Part shown: piece after piece, positions 38,534 to 45,743 of the stretch
How the letters are laid out: each line of letters starts with the position of its first letter
How positions within the stretch are numbered: the first letter of the stretch is position 1
DNA from: Pseudomonas turukhanskensis
GTDB lineage: Bacteria > Pseudomonadota > Gammaproteobacteria > Pseudomonadales > Pseudomonadaceae
Length of the DNA: 64,000 nucleotides
NCBI RefSeq assembly: GCF_027922365.1
Contig: NZ_BSFN01000012.1
Location: 62,001-126,000 of the forward strand
Direction of reading: 5' to 3'
The notes under the pieces: model-generated
Databases searched by the model: none
What the model was told of the DNA's origin: nothing
Seen by the model: the letters and a program-made list of their open reading frames with translations, nothing else
Program-made: the position numbers and the translations under genes

Positions 38534-39221
38534 ACTGGCGCCACTGCTGGTGTCGGCCGTTATTCTCGGTCTGCTCGGCGGCGGCCATTGCCTGGGCATG
38601 TGCGGCGGGCTGATGGGCGCGCTGACCCTGGCCATTCCCCCTGAGCAACGCAGTCGCCGCTTTCGCTTGCTGCTCGCCTACAACCTGGGGCGAATTCTCA
38701 GCTATGCCTGCGCCGGCCTGTTGATTGGTATGGCCGGCTGGGCCGTGGCCAATAGCCCGGCAGTGATGGTATTAAGGGTGATTGCCGCGCTGCTGCTGAT
38801 CGCCATGGGTCTGTACCTGGCTGGCTGGTGGAGCGGGCTAACCCGTATCGAAGCGCTGGGCCGTGGCCTGTGGCGCTATATCCAGCCATTTGCAAGCCGC
38901 CTGATGCCAGTGTCGAGCCTGCCCCGCGCGCTGCTGTTGGGCGCGCTGTGGGGCTGGTTGCCGTGCGGGTTGGTGTACAGCACGCTTCTGTGGGCGGCGA
39001 GCCAGGGCAATGCGCTGGACAGCGGGCTGCTGATGCTGGCGTTCGGCCTCGGAACCTGGCCGGTATTGCTGGCCACCGGCATGGCCGCCGAGCGCCTCAC
39101 CGCCGTGCTGCGCAAGCGCAACGTTCGCGTGGCGGGCGGGCTGCTGGTGATTGTGTTTGGCTTGTGGACGCTGCCTGGCCCCCATCAGCAATGGCTGATG
39201 GGACACGCGATGCACAACTAG
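38526..39221 (+). CDS. TauE/SafE- or DsbD_2-type membrane protein linked to cbb3 maturation
   Basis: A 231-residue integral membrane protein with about six helices. GGGHCLGMCGG near residue 18 and LLGALWGWLPCGLVYSTL in the second half are the paired half-motifs typical of the sulfite exporter TauE/SafE and DsbD_2 families. Proteins of this kind follow ccoS in many pseudomonads and have been linked to cytochrome c or copper maturation; the exact role is not known to me. The start codon is GTG at 38526, inside the end of ccoS, so the two are translationally coupled. Confidence 0.85.
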   Translation: MLELAPLLVSAVILGLLGGGHCLGMCGGLMGALTLAIPPEQRSRRFRLLLAYNLGRILSYACAGLLIGMAGWAVANSPAVMVLRVIAALLLIAMGLYLAGWWSGLTRIEALGRGLWRYIQPFASRLMPVSSLPRALLLGALWGWLPCGLVYSTLLWAASQGNALDSGLLMLAFGLGTWPVLLATGMAAERLTAVLRKRNVRVAGGLLVIVFGLWTLPGPHQQWLMGHAMHN

Positions 39222-39228
39222 AGCGGCA

Positions 39229-39684
39229 TCACGCCATCAGGCCGGTCATTTCCGACATCTGGTCCGGGCTCAAACCCGCTTCCTTGATTGCCTTGATCAG
39301 GTTGCCGTTTACGGTGGCAATGGCGCCGTTCAAGGTGGCGATTTCGCTTTGGATGCCCTGTGCTTTCTGCATGCGCTCTTCGTCGGACAGGCTTTGATCT
39401 GCCATTACAGACTGCAATTGAGCCTGCTTCTCAGCCAATTGCGCTTTGAGCTCACGAAGCATTTTCAGCGCTTGCTTGATACTGTCCGGCAGGCTGCTTT
39501 TGTCGATGTCATCGTTGTTCGCGGCGGCGCTGATTTTCTGCGCCTGCTCCGACAACGTGACCTTGATGCCTTGCAGCGCGGTGAGCTTGTCCACCGGTGG
39601 ATCTTCCGGATCCCGGTTGGCTTTGACAGACACCTGCTGGGCCAGATGGCCAGTGACGTTGCTGGTGTTGTTGATCGACAACAT
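39229..39684 (-). CDS. Coiled-coil hypothetical protein
   Basis: A 151-residue soluble protein with no signal peptide. Residues about 60-110 (SLPDSIKQALKMLRELKAQL, AEKQAQLQSVMADQSLSDEE) are Gln/Leu-rich and predicted to form a coiled coil. A short conserved-looking tail follows (EAGLSPDQMSEMTGLMA). The ATG at 39684 (MLSINNTSNVTGHLAQQ) is preceded by GGGAGAAGGGAC. It is antisense to the cco/anr transcription direction and convergent with the TauE-like gene. In P. aeruginosa hemN occupies this interval (from memory); here it does not. I can assign no function. Confidence 0.7.
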   Translation of the reverse strand: MLSINNTSNVTGHLAQQVSVKANRDPEDPPVDKLTALQGIKVTLSEQAQKISAAANNDDIDKSSLPDSIKQALKMLRELKAQLAEKQAQLQSVMADQSLSDEERMQKAQGIQSEIATLNGAIATVNGNLIKAIKEAGLSPDQMSEMTGLMA

Positions 39685-39814
39685 GTCCCTTCTCCCTAGG
39701 TAACGACACAAAGGTATCGGCGGTCGACCGCAGAACTTAAGCGCATGGTCAGGTCGTGTCCTAAGCTGATACCCTTACGGTCTGTGTGTGCTTGGCTACA
39801 AAGGATGCCTTGCG

Positions 39815-40549
39815 ATGAATGAAATGATCAAAGCCCGTGGCCTGCCGGCCGTGCATTGCAAAGATTGCAGCCTCAGCGGCCTGTGCCTGCCGTTGTCGAT
39901 GGATCTTGACGATATGGACGCGCTGGACGACATCGTCAAACGCGGGCGCCCGCTGAAAAAAGGCGAGTTCCTGTTCCGCCAGGGCGATCCCTTTACCTCC
40001 GTGTTTGCCGTACGCTCGGGCGCGCTGCGCAGCTTCAGCGTGTCGGACGCCGGCGATGAGCAGATCACCGGTTTCCACCTGCCAAGCGAGCTGATGGGCA
40101 TGTCGGGCATGGACGAGGAGTCCTACCCCACCTCCGCCCAAGCGCTGGAAACCACCACCGTCTGCGAAATTCCTTTTGAAAAACTCGACGAGCTTTCGCT
40201 GCAATTGCCGCAATTGCGTCGCCAGCTGATGCGCATCATGAGCCGCGAAATTCGCGACGATCAGCAAATGATGCTGCTGCTGTCGAAGAAAACTGCCGAC
40301 GAGCGTATCGCCTCGTTCCTGGTCAACCTCTCCGCACGCTTCCGCGCCCGCGGCTACTCGGCCAACCAGTTCCGCCTGGCCATGTCGCGCAATGAAATCG
40401 GCAATTACCTGGGCCTGGCGGTGGAAACCGTGTCCCGCGTGTTCACCCGCTTTCAGCAGAGCAACCTGATCGCGGCCGACGGCAAGGAAATTCAGATTCT
40501 CGACGCTGCGCAGCTGTGCGCCCTGGCCGGCGGCAATCTGGAGCAGTAA
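39815..40549 (+). CDS. anr: Oxygen-sensing transcriptional activator Anr (FNR family)
   Basis: A 244-residue CRP/FNR regulator that binds a 4Fe-4S cluster without oxygen and activates promoters with TTGAT-N4-ATCAA boxes. Cluster ligands are C15, C18 and C24 (HCKDCSLSGLC) plus C117 (TTVCEIP). The beta-roll sensor domain is 35-140, the dimer helix about 145-165, and the recognition region is SRNEIGNYLGLAVETVSRVF. The start at 39815 (MNEMIKARGLPAVHC) matches the P. aeruginosa Anr length. An obvious target is the box at 26863-26876, in front of the first cbb3 operon. Confidence 0.96.
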   Translation: MNEMIKARGLPAVHCKDCSLSGLCLPLSMDLDDMDALDDIVKRGRPLKKGEFLFRQGDPFTSVFAVRSGALRSFSVSDAGDEQITGFHLPSELMGMSGMDEESYPTSAQALETTTVCEIPFEKLDELSLQLPQLRRQLMRIMSREIRDDQQMMLLLSKKTADERIASFLVNLSARFRARGYSANQFRLAMSRNEIGNYLGLAVETVSRVFTRFQQSNLIAADGKEIQILDAAQLCALAGGNLEQ

Positions 40550-40607
40550 ACACTCACCCACGGGGCCTGCTAGAATCGCGCTTTTGCCCCACTAGCAGGC
40601 CCTCGCG

Positions 40608-41156
40608 ATGATCTTCGACGACTTCAGCATCAAATCCCTGATTCGCCCCGTGCCGGACTTCCCCAAACCCGGCGTCATCTTTCGCGACATCACACCTCTC
40701 TTCCAATCGCCCCGCGCCCTGCGCATGGTGGCCGACAGTTTTGTACAGCGTTATGTCGAAGCCGAGTTCACCCATATCGGCGCTATGGATGCCCGTGGCT
40801 TTCTGATTGGCTCGATCATCGCCTACGCCCTGAACAAACCTTTGGTGCTGTTTCGCAAGCAAGGCAAGCTGCCCGCCGACGTTTTGGCCGAGGGCTATCA
40901 GACCGAATACGGCGAAGCCTTTCTGGAAGTACACGCCGACAGCCTGTGCGAAGGCGACTCGGTGCTGATTTTCGATGACCTGATCGCCACCGGCGGCACC
41001 CTGCTGGCCGCGTCTGCCCTGGTGCGCCGCATGCGCGCCAGCGTTTTCGAGGCGGCGGCCATCATCGACCTGCCGGAGTTGGGCGGCTCGCAGAAGCTGC
41101 AAGACGCCGGTATCCCGACCTTCTGCCTCACCAGTTTCGCCCTGTCCGACCGCTAA
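40608..41156 (+). CDS. apt: Adenine phosphoribosyltransferase
   Basis: Salvages adenine to AMP using PRPP. The 182 residues match the family. The start MIFDDFSIKSLIRPVPDFPKPG and the PRPP-binding signature VLIFDDLIATGGTL (residues 122-135) are clear. Flanking motifs are GAMDARGF and the RKQGKLPADV loop. It follows anr with a 58-nt gap in the same direction, a conserved pairing in pseudomonads. A hairpin at 41188-41212 lies downstream. Confidence 0.96.
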   Translation: MIFDDFSIKSLIRPVPDFPKPGVIFRDITPLFQSPRALRMVADSFVQRYVEAEFTHIGAMDARGFLIGSIIAYALNKPLVLFRKQGKLPADVLAEGYQTEYGEAFLEVHADSLCEGDSVLIFDDLIATGGTLLAASALVRRMRASVFEAAAIIDLPELGGSQKLQDAGIPTFCLTSFALSDR

Positions 41157-41187
41157 ATCCGCGGTGTCCCACCTGTTACCCCGCGCA

Positions 41188-41212
41188 CCCCGGCCAGAAT
41201 CTCTGGTCGGGG
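41188..41212 (+). terminator. Hairpin downstream of apt
   Basis: CCCCGGCCAGA, loop ATC, TCTGGTCGGGG: an 11-bp stem with one G-T pair, 31 nt after the apt stop. No T run follows, so its role as a terminator is only likely. Confidence 0.5.
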
Positions 41213-41332
41213 CGCTGCACTTAGGTTGGGTGTTCCTGTTGCCAGCTTGGGCCAATCATTGAATGCAATCGGTGATTAAACCTGAGCCGTACAACAAGAA
41301 AGATCGCGAGTAGCGATCGTCAGGAGCCTCCC

Positions 41333-42193
41333 ATGACCGCCATTCCAACTCAATCCATTCCAACTCCATCCAAACTGACCAAGCCCAACGCTAGCTTTCC
41401 CGTGCGCCGCATGGACTTCACCTTTGCCGAAACGGAAAAGTACTGGTGGAGCGGCGACCCCTTCATGACTCACTTCATGAACAATCTGTCGTCGCTGTTT
41501 CCCTACGGCGAAATGTTCTTCGTCGATAGCGTGCGCGCCGTACGCGACACCATCACCGAGCCACAGCTGAAAAAGGACATCAGCGCCTTTATCGGCCAGG
41601 AAGCCATGCACTCCAAAGAACATGCGACCTACAACGAGTACGCCGCCCAGCACAATATCGACCTGGAAAAGCTCGAACTGCGTATCAAGGTGCTGCTGGA
41701 ATGGGTGACCAAGATCACCACCAAGAAACAACGCCTGGCCGCCACCTGCGCCCTGGAGCACTTCACCGCCACCATGGCCCAGCAACTGCTGTTGCGCGAA
41801 GACCTGACCACCCAGATTGACGACCCGAAGATGTACCAACTGTGGATGTGGCATGCCATTGAAGAGAACGAGCACAAGGCCGTGTGTTACGACGCCTACC
41901 AGGCGGTGGGCGGTGGTTACTTCACCCGCGTGGCGATGATGGCGATCTCGACGGTGATCTTCTTCGGCGTGATCGGCTGGTTTCAGGTACACCTGCTGCG
42001 CAAAGACCGCCAGTTGTTCAACCTGCGCAGCTGGGGCCGTGGCCTGCGCACCCTGTTCAGTCTGCGCGATGGCTTCCTGACCAAGTTGGTGCTGCCGTAT
42101 CTGGATTACTACCGCCCGGGCTTTCACCCGTTTGACCACGACACCAAGGTGCTGGAACAGCGGTGGAAGGATCGACTCGGTTTTAGCGGTTAA
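41333..42193 (+). CDS. PF10118-type metal-dependent hydrolase (di-iron, ferritin-like)
   Basis: A 286-residue protein of the predicted metal-dependent hydrolase family (PF10118), a helical ferritin-like fold with carboxylate/histidine metal ligands. Candidate ligands lie in IGQEAMHSKEH, ALEHFTATM and AIEENEHKAV, giving the E..H pairs of a di-metal site. A membrane-like stretch (VAMMAISTVIFFGVIGWFQV) lies near residues 205-225. No reaction is established. GGAG lies 7 nt before the ATG at 41333. Its position beside the TetR, monooxygenase and SDR genes suggests a shared lipid or ketone pathway, but that is inference. Confidence 0.8.
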   Translation: MTAIPTQSIPTPSKLTKPNASFPVRRMDFTFAETEKYWWSGDPFMTHFMNNLSSLFPYGEMFFVDSVRAVRDTITEPQLKKDISAFIGQEAMHSKEHATYNEYAAQHNIDLEKLELRIKVLLEWVTKITTKKQRLAATCALEHFTATMAQQLLLREDLTTQIDDPKMYQLWMWHAIEENEHKAVCYDAYQAVGGGYFTRVAMMAISTVIFFGVIGWFQVHLLRKDRQLFNLRSWGRGLRTLFSLRDGFLTKLVLPYLDYYRPGFHPFDHDTKVLEQRWKDRLGFSG

Positions 42194-42203
42194 CGCTGAT
42201 GGG

Positions 42204-42304
42204 CCCCCTCTCCCGCATGCGGGAGAGGGTTGGGCTGAGGGGCCTTCAAATCGCCGACAGCAAAACCCTCACCCTAGCCCTCTCCCGGTCGCGGGCAGAG
42301 GGGA
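42204..42304. repeat. Paired CCCTCTCCC/GGGAGAGGG repeat
   Basis: A CCCTCTCCCGCATGCGGGAGAGGG-type palindrome (given here as family only, 42206-42229) with flank TTGGGCTGAGGGG, then about 30 nt, then an inverted module AACCCTCACCCTAGCCCTCTCCC ending in GGCAGAGGGG. It separates the convergent PF10118 and TetR genes. Confidence 0.75.
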
Positions 42305-42322
42305 CTGTTTCACGTCAGGGCC

Positions 42323-43027
42323 TCAATCTGCGCCCAGCTTCAACTCCCCCACCGCCTGCAGCACCGTCGCCCCGGCAAACATCATCAAAATCTGCGCCTG
42401 CGCCTGGGCGCAGATCGCCGGGCGGCGGTCCACTTGCTCGATGTAATCCAGCGATTGCTGAAACAACTGCCGGCTGATCATCGACGACACCTGGCGCACC
42501 GCCGCCGGCTCCAGACTGGGTAGCAGCTGCAATTTGCCGAGGTCCTCGGCCATGTCGCTGGCGAAGGCCTCCATCATCTGTTCTAGCGCCTCACGCAGCA
42601 CCTTCGAGCTGCCGTGCAGCTCGCGCACACCGACAATAAAGGCGTGGGGGTTTTGCGCCGCGTAGGCGAAAAACAGTTCCACCGTTTCGCTGCATACCCG
42701 TTGGCCGCGCGCCAGATCGACGCCAAAGGTGAGCTTGGCTGGCGTGTCCCGCTCGGCGCGCTCAGCCGCCTCGAAGCGCAAAGCGCGCAGCGGCTGGCGA
42801 ATACGCGCGGCCATCTCGGCAATCATCGCCAGGCCCAGATCGTCCACGGTTTTGAAGTGACGGTAGAAGGTATTTGGGTTCAAACCCGCTTCGCGCGCCA
42901 GTTCCCGCAACCCCAGGCCACTCAAGCTGCGGCTGATGGCTGCCAGGCGCAAAGCGGCGTCCATCAGCAGCCGTTTGCCCTGGGCGGTAACGGTTTTGGG
43001 CAGGTCGGTATCGGGCATGGATGTCAT
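42323..43027 (-). CDS. TetR-family transcriptional repressor (FabR-like)
   Basis: A 234-residue regulator. The N-terminal helix-turn-helix region (about 15-65) contains GLGLRELAREAGLNPNTFYRHF, a near-ideal TetR recognition segment. The C-terminal ligand domain is TetR-like and resembles the FabR group that senses acyl chains. The ligand here is unknown. It is divergent from the flavin monooxygenase over a 113-nt gap that holds three GTATAC repeats, so it most likely represses that gene and itself. The start is uncertain between ATGs at 43027 and 43018; neither has a good ribosome site. Confidence 0.85.
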   Translation of the reverse strand: MTSMPDTDLPKTVTAQGKRLLMDAALRLAAISRSLSGLGLRELAREAGLNPNTFYRHFKTVDDLGLAMIAEMAARIRQPLRALRFEAAERAERDTPAKLTFGVDLARGQRVCSETVELFFAYAAQNPHAFIVGVRELHGSSKVLREALEQMMEAFASDMAEDLGKLQLLPSLEPAAVRQVSSMISRQLFQQSLDYIEQVDRRPAICAQAQAQILMMFAGATVLQAVGELKLGAD

Positions 43028-43067
43028 CAGAAGGTGCCGCCGTACGGAAGATTGGTTTGAGCATTCG

Positions 43068-43110
43068 GTATACGGGTGTATACATACTCCTCAAGTAGAC
43101 AAGTGTATAC
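43068..43110. promoter_or_regulatory. Putative operator: three GTATAC repeats
   Basis: GTATAC occurs at 43068-43073, 43078-43083 and 43105-43110. The first two are separated by 4 nt (start spacing 10 bp, one helical turn) and the last two share the longer TGTATAC(A). All lie in the intergenic region between the divergent TetR and monooxygenase genes, where a TetR dimer would control both. The nearest ribosome site is AGGAG before the ATG at 43141. Confidence 0.6.
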
Positions 43111-43140
43111 AGCGAAAACAATCATAACAGGAGCTTGTTC

Positions 43141-44730
43141 ATGGGCGCACAACCTGCCGTCTCACCTGCAGATGCCACCCCCACCGACGCCACGCCCGGC
43201 GCCGTTCGGCACACCAAGATCGCCATCATCGGTACCGGCTTTTCGGGCCTGGGCATGGCCATTCGCCTGAAACAGCAAGGTGACAACGATTTTCTCCTGT
43301 TCGAAAAGGAAGCCGGCGTTGGCGGCACCTGGCGCGTCAACAACTACCCCGGTTGTGGCTGCGACGTGCAATCGCACCTGTATTCCTTTTCCTTCGAACC
43401 GAACGCCGAGTGGACACGCATGTTTGCCCGCCAGCCGGAAATCAAAAGCTACCTTGAAGGCTGCTGGGAGAAATACCGCCTGCAGCACAACACCCTGCTG
43501 CAAACCGAAGTGGCCGGCATGCGCTGGGACGACCAGGCCGAGCTCTGGCGCATCCACGACCGCGCCGGCAATCAGTACACCGCGCAGTTTGTCGTGTCAG
43601 GCATGGGCGCCCTCTCCACACCGTCCATCCCGCACCTCAATGGCCTGGGTACCTTCACCGGCAAGGTCTTTCACTCTCAGCAGTGGGACCACGACTACGA
43701 CCTCACCGGTAAACGCATCGCCGTGGTCGGTACCGGTGCCTCGGCCATTCAGTTCGTACCGCGCATTCAGAAACAGGTCGCCCAACTCGATCTTTACCAA
43801 CGCACCGCGCCGTGGATCATGCCCAAGCCAGACCGCGCCATCAGCGACAAAGAACGCGCGCGCTTCAAGCGTTTCCCGCTGGCGCAGAAAGTCTGGCGAG
43901 GCCTGATCTACGGCATGCTGGAAAGCCGCGTGATCGGTTTTGCCCTGGTGCCGCGCATCATGAAATTGGCCCAATGGGTCGGCAAAGCCTTTATCCACAA
44001 ACAGATCAAGGACCCGGTGTTGCGCGCCAAGGTCACGCCCAACTACACCATGGGCTGTAAACGCGTGCTGATTTCCAACGACTACTTCCCGGCCCTGACC
44101 CAACCCAACGTTGATGTAATCACCGACGGCATCGAAGAAATTCGCGCCAACAGCATCGTCACTGCTGACGGCAAAGAGCGTCCCATTGATGCCATCATTT
44201 TCGGCACCGGCTTCACCCCCAGCGACCCCATGCCCCGCGGTGTGATTTTCGGCCGCGAAGGCGTCGACCTGCTCGATACCTGGCCCGAAGGTCCGCAAGC
44301 CTACAAAGGCACCCTGACCGCCGGCTTCCCCAACCTGTTTTTCCTGATGGGCCCGAACACTGGCCTGGGCCATAACTCGATGGTCTATATGATCGAATCG
44401 CAGATTCAATACGTGCTCGGCGCCTTGAATGTGTTGCAGCAAGGCAACCTGCAAAGCCTGGAAGTGAAGCGCGACGTGCAAGACCGCTTCAACGCCAAAA
44501 TCCAGGGCCAATTGGGTAAAACCGTGTGGAATGCCGGTGGTTGCATGAGTTGGTACCTGCACCCGGTGAGCGGGCGCAATTGCACCGTGTGGCCAGGTTT
44601 TACCTGGCGCTTCCGCCTGCTGACGCGCAACTTCGACCCGGCGGCTTATCACTTCAACCGCGCTCAGCCCGCGCACCCGGCCCAGGGCTACCTTCCCTCC
44701 GTGGCTCAACGCAGCGAGGTGGCAGCATGA
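43141..44730 (+). CDS. Flavin-containing monooxygenase, Baeyer-Villiger type
   Basis: A 529-residue FAD- and NADPH-dependent monooxygenase. The FAD motif is GTGFSGLGMAIRL (around 32-44). The Baeyer-Villiger fingerprint FxGxxxHxxxW is present as FTGKVFHSQQWDHD, followed by the NADPH motif VVGTGASAIQFVP. Such enzymes insert oxygen next to a ketone to give an ester or lactone; the natural substrate is unknown. AGGAG lies 7 nt upstream of the ATG at 43141. The stop codon overlaps the ATG of the SDR gene, so the two products are coupled. TetR control is expected. Confidence 0.9.
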   Translation: MGAQPAVSPADATPTDATPGAVRHTKIAIIGTGFSGLGMAIRLKQQGDNDFLLFEKEAGVGGTWRVNNYPGCGCDVQSHLYSFSFEPNAEWTRMFARQPEIKSYLEGCWEKYRLQHNTLLQTEVAGMRWDDQAELWRIHDRAGNQYTAQFVVSGMGALSTPSIPHLNGLGTFTGKVFHSQQWDHDYDLTGKRIAVVGTGASAIQFVPRIQKQVAQLDLYQRTAPWIMPKPDRAISDKERARFKRFPLAQKVWRGLIYGMLESRVIGFALVPRIMKLAQWVGKAFIHKQIKDPVLRAKVTPNYTMGCKRVLISNDYFPALTQPNVDVITDGIEEIRANSIVTADGKERPIDAIIFGTGFTPSDPMPRGVIFGREGVDLLDTWPEGPQAYKGTLTAGFPNLFFLMGPNTGLGHNSMVYMIESQIQYVLGALNVLQQGNLQSLEVKRDVQDRFNAKIQGQLGKTVWNAGGCMSWYLHPVSGRNCTVWPGFTWRFRLLTRNFDPAAYHFNRAQPAHPAQGYLPSVAQRSEVAA

Positions 44731-45614
44731 AGTCCTTCGAAAACAAAGTCGCCGCCATCACCGGCGCCGGTTCCGGCATCGGTCGCGCCCTGGCTTACGC
44801 CCTCGCCCGCCAGGGCTGTCACCTGGCCCTGGCCGATGTCAACAGCGAGGCCCTGGCCGAAACCGCCGCCACCGCGCGCAAGCTCGGGATTACGGTGACC
44901 GAAAACCAGGTGAACGTGGCTGAACGCGAAGCCGTGCACGCCTGGGCCAATCAGGTGGTGCTCGACCATGGCCGGGTCAATCTGCTGTTTAACAACGCCG
45001 GCGTTGCCCAGGGCGGCACCGTGGAAGGCAATGACTACGCCGACTACGAATGGATCATGAACATCAACTTCTGGGGCGTGGTGTACGGCAGCAAAGCGTT
45101 TCTGCCGCACCTCAAGGCCTCGGGCGATGGCCATATCGTCAACGTCTCGAGCGTGTTTGGGTTGTTCGCGCAGCCAGGCATGAGTGCTTACAACGCCACC
45201 AAATTCGCCGTGCGCGGGTTTACCGAATCGTTGCGCCAGGAGCTCGATATGGCCGGCGGCGCGGTGTCGGCCAGCTGCGTGCACCCGGGTGGCATCAAGA
45301 CCAATATCGCCAAGACTGCGCGGATGAACGACAGCCTGAGCAAAGTGACCGGCCAGGCGGCCGAACAGGCGCGGCAACAGTTCAACGACCAGTTGCTGCG
45401 CACCACGCCGGACAAGGCGGCACAGGTGATTTTGCGCGGGGTGCTGCGCAACAACCGGCGCATTCTGATTGGTGCCGATGCATGGGCGCTGGATGGCATG
45501 CAGCGGTTGCTGCCGTCGCTGTATCAGCGGTTGGTGGTGGGCTCGATGAAGTTGGCGGCCAGGTTTGCGCCCAAGCCTAAGCGCGGGGTGAGTGAGGGGA
45601 AGGTGACCGAGTAA
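44727..45614 (+). CDS. Short-chain dehydrogenase/reductase
   Basis: A 295-residue classical SDR. The cofactor motif is TGAGSGIGRALA, followed by the NNAG-type motif NNAGVAQGG, and the catalytic Ser and YxxxK are in NVSSVFG and SAYNATKFAV. It would oxidise an alcohol to a ketone or the reverse with NAD(P). An alcohol oxidation feeding a Baeyer-Villiger step is a sensible pairing, but this is inference. The ATG at 44727 overlaps the monooxygenase stop (ATGA) and has GAGG 7 nt upstream. A basic tail (FAPKPKRGVSEGKVTE) is present. Confidence 0.9.
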   Translation: MKSFENKVAAITGAGSGIGRALAYALARQGCHLALADVNSEALAETAATARKLGITVTENQVNVAEREAVHAWANQVVLDHGRVNLLFNNAGVAQGGTVEGNDYADYEWIMNINFWGVVYGSKAFLPHLKASGDGHIVNVSSVFGLFAQPGMSAYNATKFAVRGFTESLRQELDMAGGAVSASCVHPGGIKTNIAKTARMNDSLSKVTGQAAEQARQQFNDQLLRTTPDKAAQVILRGVLRNNRRILIGADAWALDGMQRLLPSLYQRLVVGSMKLAARFAPKPKRGVSEGKVTE

Positions 45615-45616
45615 AG

Positions 45617-45737
45617 GCCCCGCCCTCACCCCAACCCTCTCCCGCACGCGGGAGAGGGGGCTTAACCGAGTAGGACCAATAGCGTTCGGTCTGATTCCCC
45701 TCTCCCGCTTGCGGGAGAGGGGCTAGGGGTGAGGGGT
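45617..45737. repeat. Paired CCCTCTCCC/GGGAGAGGG repeat
   Basis: Two palindromic modules of the same family as 15515-15619 and 42204-42304. The first reads CCCTCACCCCAACCCTCTCCCGCACGCGGGAGAGGG over 45622-45657 (not spelled further here). The second, inverted, is at 45697-45737 and ends GGGTGAGGGG. It sits between the convergent SDR and sensor kinase genes. Confidence 0.75.
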
Positions 45738-45743
45738 TAGCCA

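Noticed and set aside
41276..42139. 287-codon minus-strand open frame
   Set aside because: Antisense to the PF10118 gene, which has a good ribosome site and conserved ligand motifs.
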